The notes below the pieces were generated by a model. The model worked only from the letters and a program-made list of their open reading frames with translations. It was not told the origin of the DNA and did no database searches. From NCBI GenBank assembly GCA_022072055.1, contig JAJVIK010000016.1, positions 80,191 to 144,190 of the forward strand: a DNA stretch of 64,000 bases, written 5' to 3'. Position numbers and translations under genes: made by a program. This DNA comes from a bacterium (lineage in GTDB: Bacteria; Hinthialibacterota; Hinthialibacteria; OLB16). Shown piece by piece: positions 10,635-18,610 of this stretch; the stretch's first letter is position 1; each line of letters opens with the position of its first letter.

Positions 10635-10685
10635 AGTGGTAATCTTGTTCCTGTATTTCATCGTCCAATCCCAGGAGAACCCGTC

Positions 10686-11465
10686 ATGTCCCTATCCATC
10701 CCCTCTCCCACCGGCCGCCGAGTGGCCGGGAGAAGCGCATCCCACGGTTTCACCCTCATCGAGTTGTTGATAGTGATTGCCATTATTCTGATTCTGATCG
10801 CGATTGCGTTGCCGAACTTTCTGGAGGCGCAGGAGCGCGCGCGCGTGGCTCGCGGCAAGGCGCATCTGCGAGGGATGGAAACCGCTGTTTTCTCCTTCAT
10901 GACGCAGTACGGTTTTCTCTATTCGGATTACAACGATCCATTCCTTGTGAAGCTTAAGACCCGCAATCGTGGAAGTGGCAATCCGAACCTCCCGTGCACC
11001 GTGGATGCTCCGAATCCTCCCTCCAATGGGGGGCTCAGCTTCGAGACGGGTGAATTCCAAAAGAACTTCTATGCACCATCCGTCCATTGCCCCCTGACCA
11101 CACCCGTGAAGTTTATCGACTCGGCATCCACCGTGGACCCGTGGTCGGATGGGACCGTACCCGTGGGATTTGATTCACGCTATATCCAGTTCGGGGGTGG
11201 CGGGGACAACCCCAAGGGCATCGTCTATTCAGCCTATTTCGTTTCCGGACCGGACCGGCGCGCTGGGGATTGGGTTCGCGGAAATGGAGTGGTGGACTGG
11301 GGTGGGGATGGTTGTATGGATGGGCTTCCGTATAGCCCCACTAATGGCACCACCAGCCGGGGAGAGCTCTGGGTGGTGATGGGAGATTGGGCCCAGCTGG
11401 TTACGACCCTGGAGCTTCCGTGCGGCTCGGCGAAACGAGAATATGGGATACAGAAAACCTATTAA
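10686..11465 (+). CDS. Type II/IV pseudopilin-like secreted protein, copy 1
   Basis: 259 residues. The start at 10686 follows CCAGGAG by 7 nt and gives a basic leader, then the prepilin peptidase site G-FTLIEL (cut between Gly and Phe, about residue 22) and a hydrophobic helix with an ILILIAIALPNFLEAQERARV pattern. The C-terminal domain is beta-rich, with Cys in PCTVDAPN, SVHCPL, GDGCMDG and LPCGSAK that could form disulfides, and a repeated WGGDG. It matches the N-methylated pseudopilin-like proteins abundant in Planctomycetes-like and Sumerlaeota-like genomes. No assembly ATPase or secretin is nearby. A near-identical copy follows. Confidence 0.88.
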   Translation: MSLSIPSPTGRRVAGRSASHGFTLIELLIVIAIILILIAIALPNFLEAQERARVARGKAHLRGMETAVFSFMTQYGFLYSDYNDPFLVKLKTRNRGSGNPNLPCTVDAPNPPSNGGLSFETGEFQKNFYAPSVHCPLTTPVKFIDSASTVDPWSDGTVPVGFDSRYIQFGGGGDNPKGIVYSAYFVSGPDRRAGDWVRGNGVVDWGGDGCMDGLPYSPTNGTTSRGELWVVMGDWAQLVTTLELPCGSAKREYGIQKTY

Positions 11466-11494
11466 CAGCCTGAGCTTTCCTTCAGCCTCAGAAT

Positions 11495-11531
11495 CCCCAG
11501 GATCGGTTCAGGTCCTGGGGGTTTTCTTCTT
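11495..11531 (+). terminator. Rho-independent terminator between pseudopilin genes
   Basis: CCCCAGGA (11495-11502) pairs perfectly with TCCTGGGG (11513-11520), followed by GTTTTCTTCTT. It lies 29 nt after the stop, so each pseudopilin gene is probably its own transcription unit. Confidence 0.88.
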
Positions 11532-11625
11532 CCACCCCCATTTTTTGGTTGACCCCCGAGAGGGGCGGTGAAACAATCCGATCCTCACTCATCCCTTTTA
11601 CCATTCCGCTGTGGGAGGCTCCACC

Positions 11626-12402
11626 ATGAACCGAACAGACTGGCTCGCTCCAAAGACCGGCTCGCCGGGATTCCGGCGGAAACACGCCTTCACCCTGATC
11701 GAGCTGCTGATCGTGATCGCCATCATCCTGATCCTGATTGCGATTGCCCTGCCGAACTTTTTGGAGGCGCAGGAGCGCGCGCGCGTGGCCCGGGCCAATG
11801 GGCACCTGCGGACCATGGAAACCGCGGTCTTCGCATTCCAGACCCAGTATGGGTTCCTCTACTCGGATTACTTCGATCCGTTCCTGGTCATGTTGAAGAC
11901 CCGGAACAGAGGGACAAACAATCCGAATTTCCCCTGTCCGACCGCCGCGCCCAATCCGCCCAGCAAGGGTGGTCTTGATTTCCCAGGATCAGGCGAGTTC
12001 CAGAAGAATTTCTATGCCCCCTCCGTGCACTGCCCGCTCACCACTCCGATCAAGTTTGTCGATGCCGCGTCCACGGTGGACCCTTGGTCGGATGGAACCG
12101 TGCCCGTGGGGATGGATTCGCGGTACCTCGGACTGAGTGGAGATGACCCCAAGAAGCTCATCTACTCGGCGTACTTCGTCTCGGGTCCTGACAGGGTTCC
12201 CGGAGACTGGCAGCGCGGGACAGGCAGCGTCGATTGGGGTGGGGATGGCTGTATGGATGGGACTCCCTACAGCCCCACGAACGGCACCAAGAGTCGTGGT
12301 GAGCTTTGGATGGTGATGGGAGACTGGGCTCATGTGGTAGACGTGACTGAACTACCTTGCGGATCCGCGAAGCGGGAATATGGACGTCAAAGAACCTATT
12401 GA
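11626..12402 (+). CDS. Type II/IV pseudopilin-like secreted protein, copy 2
   Basis: 258 residues from the ATG at 11626, chosen because GGGAGG lies 7 nt upstream; an in-frame GTG at 11611 lacks a site. The prepilin motif (AFTLIELL with Ala in place of Gly just before Phe), the membrane helix and the whole soluble domain match copy 1 closely, including the four Cys positions and the closing SAKREYG. The -1 residue Ala instead of Gly is unusual, since prepilin peptidases prefer Gly; this copy may be processed poorly or be read by a relaxed peptidase. A weak TTGACC-N17-AACAAT promoter lies upstream near 11550. The stop overlaps the convergent gene by 7 nt. Confidence 0.87.
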   Translation: MNRTDWLAPKTGSPGFRRKHAFTLIELLIVIAIILILIAIALPNFLEAQERARVARANGHLRTMETAVFAFQTQYGFLYSDYFDPFLVMLKTRNRGTNNPNFPCPTAAPNPPSKGGLDFPGSGEFQKNFYAPSVHCPLTTPIKFVDAASTVDPWSDGTVPVGMDSRYLGLSGDDPKKLIYSAYFVSGPDRVPGDWQRGTGSVDWGGDGCMDGTPYSPTNGTKSRGELWMVMGDWAHVVDVTELPCGSAKREYGRQRTY

Positions 12403-14459
12403 CCGTCAGTCTTTCCGGCGGACTGGAGGACTCCTCCCTTGACGAGGGGGAACCCCTCCAGGTCGAGGGCGTTCACATTCACCGCCCCTTTGTTCCAGGC
12501 GAGGGTCCCGGGCCCCATGCGCTCGATTCGTACCGAGCCGCCGGGGAGGGATAGGGAAAGCGGGGCGGGGTCGCCATAGTAAGCGGCAACCCAAAGTCCA
12601 GCGGCGGGGTCGCCATACAGCAACGCTGGAGCCTTCCCGCACTCAAGGGTCGCGCCCGCCAGCTCGATCCGCCCCTGTGAATTCTGGCGCGCCATCGGGC
12701 TTTCCAGCATTGGCCAGCCCAGATCGCCGTTCTCGTTCCAGCGCCGGAGCAACCGCCACTCCATGAGGTCCACCTCAAGGCCGAGGGTCTTGCCTTCGCG
12801 GGCATATTCCAGAACCCACGGGCGGCGCGCGTCATCACGGTAGCTGGTGAAGGGCGGCGCGACCTCATCGCGCACAGTTCCCCCGGCGACTTCCCGCGCA
12901 AAGGAACGGGCATCCGGGTGCGCGCTTTGATCGGCGACCTCCACATAAAAAGCGCATTGCGGCTGGCCGCGATAGAAACGGCTGCCTCGGTCCAACTCCC
13001 CAAAGGTCTTTTCCTCCCCCAGGTAGTTGTACATGTCCAGATACAGTCGCCCGTCCTTCTCGGCGATCCGGATCGGGGAGTCATATCCGAGTTCGGTGAT
13101 CGACAGCGGGAGCAGCGCGATCCGCGCGGGGGGAGTCTCAATCACCATGACCTTGCCGCGCTCGACCCGATGGGGGAGCTGGGTCACCTCTTCATCGCTC
13201 ACCCAGATTCGCGAGACCCTCTTCCGGTCGAGCCAGACCAGGGAGGCGCGCGCGCTGGCGAAGCGGTGACGGCTCGCGGGGGCGAGGCTGTCGGGGGTTT
13301 CCGCCTCGCGCGGGGCATACACCCCAATCGCGCGGTTCCCCTGTTGGACCCCGAGGAACTTTCCATCATCGAAGAAGGACCCATCGATGCCGAAGGCGCT
13401 CTTTGGGGGAACCTCCTTTTCAATCGAATCGTTCATCGAATAGCGCGCGAAGATCATCGCGGTTCCGGTAGGGTCCCCGCCATACACCTGGATCACCAGT
13501 GGGTTGGTCTGACGGCTCACCTCGCGGCTGGCCAGCCCCATCGAGAAGGAGGGGGTCAGGTAGGTCGAGGCCCCGATCCGCCAATCGGAATGCGCGGTCT
13601 CCTCCAAGAAGAACGGGAGCTTCTCCGGGCGCGGCACGGTTCCGATCCAATCGGGTACGATTCCCTCCTCGATCCAGGTCTGGAGGAGTTCGGAGTAAGC
13701 GCGGCTGCTGGGCTGAAGAGTGGGGTAATAGGCGCGACTGTAGGGTCCCGCGAGACGCCCGGATTGCGGATGGAGGTGAAGCGCCACGCTGAGCCCGAGG
13801 CGCGTGGCCGCAAGCTCGGCCAGCAAGCGGGTGGCGGGGTCCTTCACATAACGTCTCAGAAGGTGCAACGCCTTGAGGGTCACCTGGGTGTAGGTCGGGC
13901 TGTTGAACTCGAACACATTCCCATTCTCGGCGATCAAACGAAAGAACTCGCGGAACCGTTTGTAACCGCGCTCGGCTATAACCCTGTCCTCCAGGAGCTC
14001 CCCTCCCAGGCACGAGTTGGCGCAGTCCATCGCGGCGATGTTGGTGTAGGTGAGAGCCACATCCATGTCGCGGATCTCCTCCAGTCCGAGACGGATGCTT
14101 TCTTTGGCGCGGTTCCGGAGGTCCTCCGGTAAGGTCTCGCCATGATCGTGGAGGAGAGGGATGAGGTGGGTGAGAACGAACTCGACCGAATTGACATCCT
14201 GAATCGCCTTTTGGTTGCTTTCCCAAAGGAAGTTTCCGCGATGCGCGGCCCCGATTCGGGTCTCCTGGCAATCCAGGACCGCGTTCAGGAGTTCCACGGA
14301 CCGGTTCTTCTCGGACTGTCCGCCTTGATCCAGGAGACGTCGCGCCTGCTCGGCGGCGTGACGGACCGAGAAGTTCTCCGAAAGACTGAGGTCCGCGGCA
14401 AAGGTCCCCGGGACTGAAAGCAGCATCAACTCAAGCAGGATCCAACCTGAAACCCTCAC
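12396..14459 (-). CDS. Exported protein, possibly polysaccharide-acting (unrecognised family)
   Basis: 687 residues from a GTG at 14459 with GAGGAG 7 nt upstream. The start gives a Sec signal peptide (WILLELMLLSVPGTFA, cleavage near residue 22). The first 350 residues are helix-rich with Trp/Tyr-rich loops (LGLSVALHLHPQSGRLAGPYSRAYYP), and the second half is beta-rich with many aromatic residues. This resembles an alpha/alpha-toroid plus beta-sandwich plan as found in heparinase II/III-type lyases and related hydrolases, but I see no diagnostic catalytic motif. It lies 20 nt downstream of the multi-pass membrane protein gene and is probably co-transcribed with it. Much longer frames read upstream of this start are shadows of that membrane gene. 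Confidence 0.75.
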   Translation of the reverse strand: MRVSGWILLELMLLSVPGTFAADLSLSENFSVRHAAEQARRLLDQGGQSEKNRSVELLNAVLDCQETRIGAAHRGNFLWESNQKAIQDVNSVEFVLTHLIPLLHDHGETLPEDLRNRAKESIRLGLEEIRDMDVALTYTNIAAMDCANSCLGGELLEDRVIAERGYKRFREFFRLIAENGNVFEFNSPTYTQVTLKALHLLRRYVKDPATRLLAELAATRLGLSVALHLHPQSGRLAGPYSRAYYPTLQPSSRAYSELLQTWIEEGIVPDWIGTVPRPEKLPFFLEETAHSDWRIGASTYLTPSFSMGLASREVSRQTNPLVIQVYGGDPTGTAMIFARYSMNDSIEKEVPPKSAFGIDGSFFDDGKFLGVQQGNRAIGVYAPREAETPDSLAPASRHRFASARASLVWLDRKRVSRIWVSDEEVTQLPHRVERGKVMVIETPPARIALLPLSITELGYDSPIRIAEKDGRLYLDMYNYLGEEKTFGELDRGSRFYRGQPQCAFYVEVADQSAHPDARSFAREVAGGTVRDEVAPPFTSYRDDARRPWVLEYAREGKTLGLEVDLMEWRLLRRWNENGDLGWPMLESPMARQNSQGRIELAGATLECGKAPALLYGDPAAGLWVAAYYGDPAPLSLSLPGGSVRIERMGPGTLAWNKGAVNVNALDLEGFPLVKGGVLQSAGKTDGQ

Positions 14460-14479
14460 GGATCGTCTCCTCGAATGAA

Positions 14480-15823
14480 TCAAGCCGAATCCCCGCCCGC
14501 ATGGTAGGGGTCGGCGGCTTTCCGGAAGTGGTAGTGGGTGATGATCGCCCCGGTGATGATGAAGAGGACCAGATAGTAGATGTTGAAAACCAGCTCGTTC
14601 CGGTTTGAGAGCGGTCCGGTGACCAGTTGGGCGAGAATGTTCTGGACAATCAGGACCAGCCAGACGAGGAAGAAGGAATGGGGGAGCGGATCGCCCGCGT
14701 GGCCGCTCGGATGCGGAGTTTTCCAAACCCGGATGGCCAAGGCCGCGATGGCAAGAAGCATCAGCGGGCCGATCACAAACCAGAACTGCCGCTCCCAGTA
14801 GTCCTCGTTCCCCAGATAGATGTTGGCCCAGCCCTTGAGGCCGTTCTGGATCGAGAGGCCGAGACCATACACCAGCCCCAGATAGGCCCCGAAACGCTCC
14901 AAGTTCGGACGGGTGTTCACGAAGGCGGGCGCCTGATTCGCCGCTTCCTCCGGGGACATCCTTCGGTTGACCAGGTAGAAGGCCACGCCATAGGCGATGC
15001 CGATGCTGATACCGCCGGAGGACTCCCAGCAGCGCCACCAGTTGAAGTTGACACCCGGCCAAACTCCTGGAGCCCATTTCCAGTTCTGACAGGCGGCCCA
15101 ACCGATGCCGTTGAGTCCCCCCACGGTCACAATCAGGAGAACATTCTTCCAGTCGCGCCGAGCGAGCTCGAAGCCCAGGAAGCCGAGATACAGTCCGAGG
15201 TGAGTGATCGCGTTGCGGTTGTCGTTGATCAGCCGCCTCAAGTTGGGGTTGGTTTCCAAATCCTGGTAGCGGTCCGCGATGCTGGAATGCAGCGGAAGGA
15301 AGAGGTCGGGGAGCTGGTTGAACAGAAAGCGCGCGAGGATCACCCCGCAGACACCGGCGGCGATTCGCGCGACCCAGTGCCAAGCTCGGAAAGGCTGCTT
15401 GGGGCCGCACCAAGCTAAGAGGCAGGCCCCCAGCCCGGCCCAAGGGACCCCGGCGATGAACAGCCAGAGAAACCCATAGGCGGGGGAGATCGGCAGGAAT
15501 TCCCCCTTGCTGTAGTTGGTCTGGAGACGACCCTCGAAGAAGCTCGACCACTGCATCCAACCGCGGTTCCCGGAGAACCCAATCCCGACAGTGAGCGCGA
15601 AGATGATCCACGCCGAGGCGTAGCGACGGGTCTGAACCGGGCTTGAGTCTCGAGCGATGAACCACCAGGCCGCGCCCCACAGGACTCCGGCGAAGATGCA
15701 ACCGGAAGACCCGCCATAGCCGGAAGACCCGCGCACCGCCCAGCTCATCCCTCCCAGCGCGGCGAACAGGAGGGTGGGGAGAAGCAGGTCGTGTATCAAG
15801 TCGGACTTACGGTTTTCGGTCAT
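14480..15823 (-). CDS. Multi-pass membrane protein of unknown function
   Basis: 447 residues with about ten hydrophobic segments, starting LLLPTLLFAALGGMSWAVRGSSGYGGSSG. Gly/Trp-rich loops (NWWRCWESSGGISIGIAYG) and repeated Trp in helices are striking. CGGAGG sits 7 nt before the ATG at 15823. It resembles the Trp-rich membrane proteins often found beside exported oxidoreductases or glycosidases in Planctomycetes and Verrucomicrobia, but no transport motif is recognised. The next gene, 20 nt downstream, codes for an exported protein, so the two may act on the same substrate. Confidence 0.8.
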   Translation of the reverse strand: MTENRKSDLIHDLLLPTLLFAALGGMSWAVRGSSGYGGSSGCIFAGVLWGAAWWFIARDSSPVQTRRYASAWIIFALTVGIGFSGNRGWMQWSSFFEGRLQTNYSKGEFLPISPAYGFLWLFIAGVPWAGLGACLLAWCGPKQPFRAWHWVARIAAGVCGVILARFLFNQLPDLFLPLHSSIADRYQDLETNPNLRRLINDNRNAITHLGLYLGFLGFELARRDWKNVLLIVTVGGLNGIGWAACQNWKWAPGVWPGVNFNWWRCWESSGGISIGIAYGVAFYLVNRRMSPEEAANQAPAFVNTRPNLERFGAYLGLVYGLGLSIQNGLKGWANIYLGNEDYWERQFWFVIGPLMLLAIAALAIRVWKTPHPSGHAGDPLPHSFFLVWLVLIVQNILAQLVTGPLSNRNELVFNIYYLVLFIITGAIITHYHFRKAADPYHAGGDSA

Positions 15824-16079
15824 GGCGGGCCTCCGTTCAGGACAATGGGGCGGGGATGTCTATCCCCGCGCGCCGCTGGAGCTCGGGAAGATGTCGGACA
15901 CCGGGATGGTTCCAGGCATGGGGGGATGTGTCAACCGAAACACGGCAACCCGGGGATTAGGCGGGAGACCCCTTCATCGGAGCGTGCGCCGGCGGCGAAC
16001 GCATGAAATGAATTGCATCGGATTGGAGGGATTGGCTGTGTCTCTAAGCCCTTGTTCATGGCGCCATTCGCAGTCCCGC

Positions 16080-18536
16080 CTACCCCGGAATCCTGACCAG
16101 CGCGTAATCTCTCAAGATGGGGAGCGTGATGGTCAATGTCTCGCCTTGAAGGTTCACGTTTTGAATCTCGATGTCCGGACCGCCGGGAGAGGCGGTCCTC
16201 ACAAGCGGAGGTTGATCGTGCGCTGGAAGCGAAACGGTGACAACAAGGTTCTCCTGGGGTCTCAGACAGCGGCCCCGCTTCCGCCCCTGCATGGGAACAC
16301 GATAGTTGATCAAGTGCAGAACAAGGTCTCCCCGATCCGGGTGGCGATAGAGGGCAACCCTTATGTCTTCCCCTTGTTCCGGATCGAGGATGGAGGCAGG
16401 ACCCTGAAATGCCTTGTGAATCTCTTCGATGACCGGATTCCGGGACTGGTGGCGCTTGAGTCCGAAGCGACGATCGAGTTCCAGGTAGAATGCGGCCTCC
16501 CCGACCTTATCGGACGGAAATGCGTTCCGCAGGTCGCCGCCTTGGGCGGCCTGGAGAGCCTTTTCGAACGGAATGCCCGGATCCGGAAGGGCCTCCGAGA
16601 GGGATCCCAGGATGAGCACGCCTCCATTTGCCCGATCCGCCTTGTCCTTCTGGGTGGAATTGAAAGGCTCAGGCAGCTCGTGACGGGGCCTTGCGGCCAG
16701 GTCGAAATCGGCAAACGGCATGATCAGGATGAGCCGTCCGCCCTCCTCAACATAATCTCGCAGGACCTGGAGCTGTGAGTCCGATAAATACCTGACTCCA
16801 GGCGCGACCAGGACCTTGTACCGCGACAGTCGGCTCCGATCGAGGTTTTCCTCGATCACAAGGTCAAAGGGGATCTGCCGGCGTCCCAACATCTCGTGGA
16901 TTTCGTAAGCGCCCTCCAGGTGCGCCTGATTGTTGAAATGGACCTGCTCCCAAAGGAACAGCAAACCGACCTGTGCGGCCGATTCGTAGCCCTGGTACCA
17001 CTCCTCGTGCTCATCGAAGAACCTCTGATAGCGCCTTTGGATGTCATGGTGTGGGCCGTGAACATGGGATTTATGGAGAACGCAGACTCCCCCAAAGGCG
17101 GCGGCTTCGGCGTGCTGAAGCGCGGTGGAGTCCGGCCCTCCTTTGTCGTAGGCCAGCATGGCCACGCTGAATCCATTTTGGAAACCCAGCTTGAAAGGGA
17201 TGGAGTAGTGGGAAAGCACTCCGGGCGCGGCTTGTCCGAGATCGGAGCCTTCCTCAAAGAAGATCGTGTCGATCATTCCTCCCGCCCTGAATCGAGCCAC
17301 ATCCTTGCCGCTCTCGGCGCGCCCCATGGCGCCGATGATTCTTTGCATCAGGCCCCAGTTGGGGACCACGAAGAAGTCCGGGTTGATGTCACGTCCCGCG
17401 CTTTGAACCTTGGCGAGCCATTCGCCCACTGAGTCCGCCCAAAACCGTTTGGTTTCAGCCCAGCGGAGCTTCCCTTCGGGAGTGGCCAAGGCCGGGTTCG
17501 CCATTCGCAGACCCTCCCAAGTAATGCTTGGATCTCCCTCAAAGACCTTCTCCCGGATGAATTCCTCCGCCAACCCGACAAGCATTCCCCAACCCGCGGC
17601 ATTGACCGCGGTGGCATCCAGCGGCCCGAAGGTGTCGAAATACAGCGGACGATCCACGGTGGGGTATTTGGCTTCCAGCCAGGCAGTCCACTCCTTGAAG
17701 GTGAAGGCCCACTCAATGATGTCGCCTTCGTGATAGAGGCGGACATCCGAGGTGGAGTCAAATCCCAGCAAGTCCCTTTGAGCTTCCGTCGAATAGCGTT
17801 TCCCGAGCCACTCTCGGAAAGCATCTTGAGCGGAGGGGCTATAGCTGTGCTGGATGCAGTTGTCAATGAACAGCCCGTCGAAGCCATCGGACGCGGCGAT
17901 CCGAGCTTCCGCTTCGGAATAGCGAATCCAATCCGGATCGGAGAGGCAGGGAGCGTAGCGGCGGATCGAGTCGGTTTGCTTACGCATCAGGAGGACATTG
18001 TATTCGTAGTTGAAACACAGCCTTCCGCAGGGGTCACGTTGCATCCACAGGATGGGATCACGCTCCGGCTTCGGCCCCAAGCCCAGGGGTTCAAACACTT
18101 CCCAGTTGTCGTACAGATGCCAGAAGCCGGTTCTCCTTTCCGGGTCCCCAAAGATGGTCTGGTTGCAGTAGTAGGGGATAATCCAACGCACACCGGCTTC
18201 ATGGAGGTTCCGGTTGAACAAGCGCACCTGTTCGCGCCAGTCGGCCAAGCCGCGAGCGTCCTCGCTGTGCGGGCCATCCGAGGTCCCGGTCGGTTGACTT
18301 CCACCGGTTTGGATGTAGGCCATGAAGGTTGGCCCGAGGGTCCGCATGGAGGCCCCGCCGTGGAAGAGCTTGGGCGCCTCCCCTTTCCATTCCCGCGCGA
18401 GTGTCGCGCCGCGCACATATCCCTCGGTGTAGTCTATTGTGTAAGTGTAAGGGACCTTGAGACTTGGCTGAGCGGTCGCGGAGGGAGAAGCAGCCAGGAG
18501 CACGAGTTGAAGGAGCAGGGTCATCGCGGGTTTCAT
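16080..18536 (-). CDS. Exported glycoside hydrolase-like protein (TIM barrel plus glutamine-amidotransferase-like domain)
   Basis: 818 residues with a signal peptide (LLLQLVLLAASPSATAQ) and GGAGGACC before the ATG. The first 480 residues read as a TIM barrel: GVRWIIPYYCN, FNYEYNVLL, DGFDGLFIDNC (typical strand-4 Asp segment) and a long Trp-rich part. The region 540-700 (VGLLFLWEQVHFNN; YKVLVAPGVRYLSDSQLQVLRDYVEEGGRLILI) matches the amidotransferase-like trimerisation domain known from GH42 beta-galactosidases. The tail is a beta-sandwich. Overall plan suits GH42-like or related hydrolases; the exact family and catalytic residues are not certain. Confidence 0.78.
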   Translation of the reverse strand: MKPAMTLLLQLVLLAASPSATAQPSLKVPYTYTIDYTEGYVRGATLAREWKGEAPKLFHGGASMRTLGPTFMAYIQTGGSQPTGTSDGPHSEDARGLADWREQVRLFNRNLHEAGVRWIIPYYCNQTIFGDPERRTGFWHLYDNWEVFEPLGLGPKPERDPILWMQRDPCGRLCFNYEYNVLLMRKQTDSIRRYAPCLSDPDWIRYSEAEARIAASDGFDGLFIDNCIQHSYSPSAQDAFREWLGKRYSTEAQRDLLGFDSTSDVRLYHEGDIIEWAFTFKEWTAWLEAKYPTVDRPLYFDTFGPLDATAVNAAGWGMLVGLAEEFIREKVFEGDPSITWEGLRMANPALATPEGKLRWAETKRFWADSVGEWLAKVQSAGRDINPDFFVVPNWGLMQRIIGAMGRAESGKDVARFRAGGMIDTIFFEEGSDLGQAAPGVLSHYSIPFKLGFQNGFSVAMLAYDKGGPDSTALQHAEAAAFGGVCVLHKSHVHGPHHDIQRRYQRFFDEHEEWYQGYESAAQVGLLFLWEQVHFNNQAHLEGAYEIHEMLGRRQIPFDLVIEENLDRSRLSRYKVLVAPGVRYLSDSQLQVLRDYVEEGGRLILIMPFADFDLAARPRHELPEPFNSTQKDKADRANGGVLILGSLSEALPDPGIPFEKALQAAQGGDLRNAFPSDKVGEAAFYLELDRRFGLKRHQSRNPVIEEIHKAFQGPASILDPEQGEDIRVALYRHPDRGDLVLHLINYRVPMQGRKRGRCLRPQENLVVTVSLPAHDQPPLVRTASPGGPDIEIQNVNLQGETLTITLPILRDYALVRIPG

Positions 18537-18610
18537 GTCTCAGGTCCTCCAGGGGCGCCTGGATCGAGCGCGAACACTGTCGGGACGAGCTCCGATCTCG
18601 GGTTCCTCGG

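Larger units (their letters stand above)
10161..10685. other. Divergent intergenic region, flagellin / pseudopilin
   Basis: 525 nt without a convincing gene. It holds back-to-back promoters: one firing left toward the flagellins (10433-10460) and one firing right toward the pseudopilins (10606-10634). About 270 nt separate the leftward promoter from the flagellin start, leaving a long potential 5' leader. An A/T-rich patch at about 10465-10560 stands out in this GC-rich window. Confidence 0.6.

Noticed and set aside
14460..15701. Very long minus-strand frame continuous with the exported protein at 12396-14459
   Set aside because: The upstream part is an out-of-frame shadow of the membrane gene at 14480-15823, which has clear helices and its own ribosome binding site.
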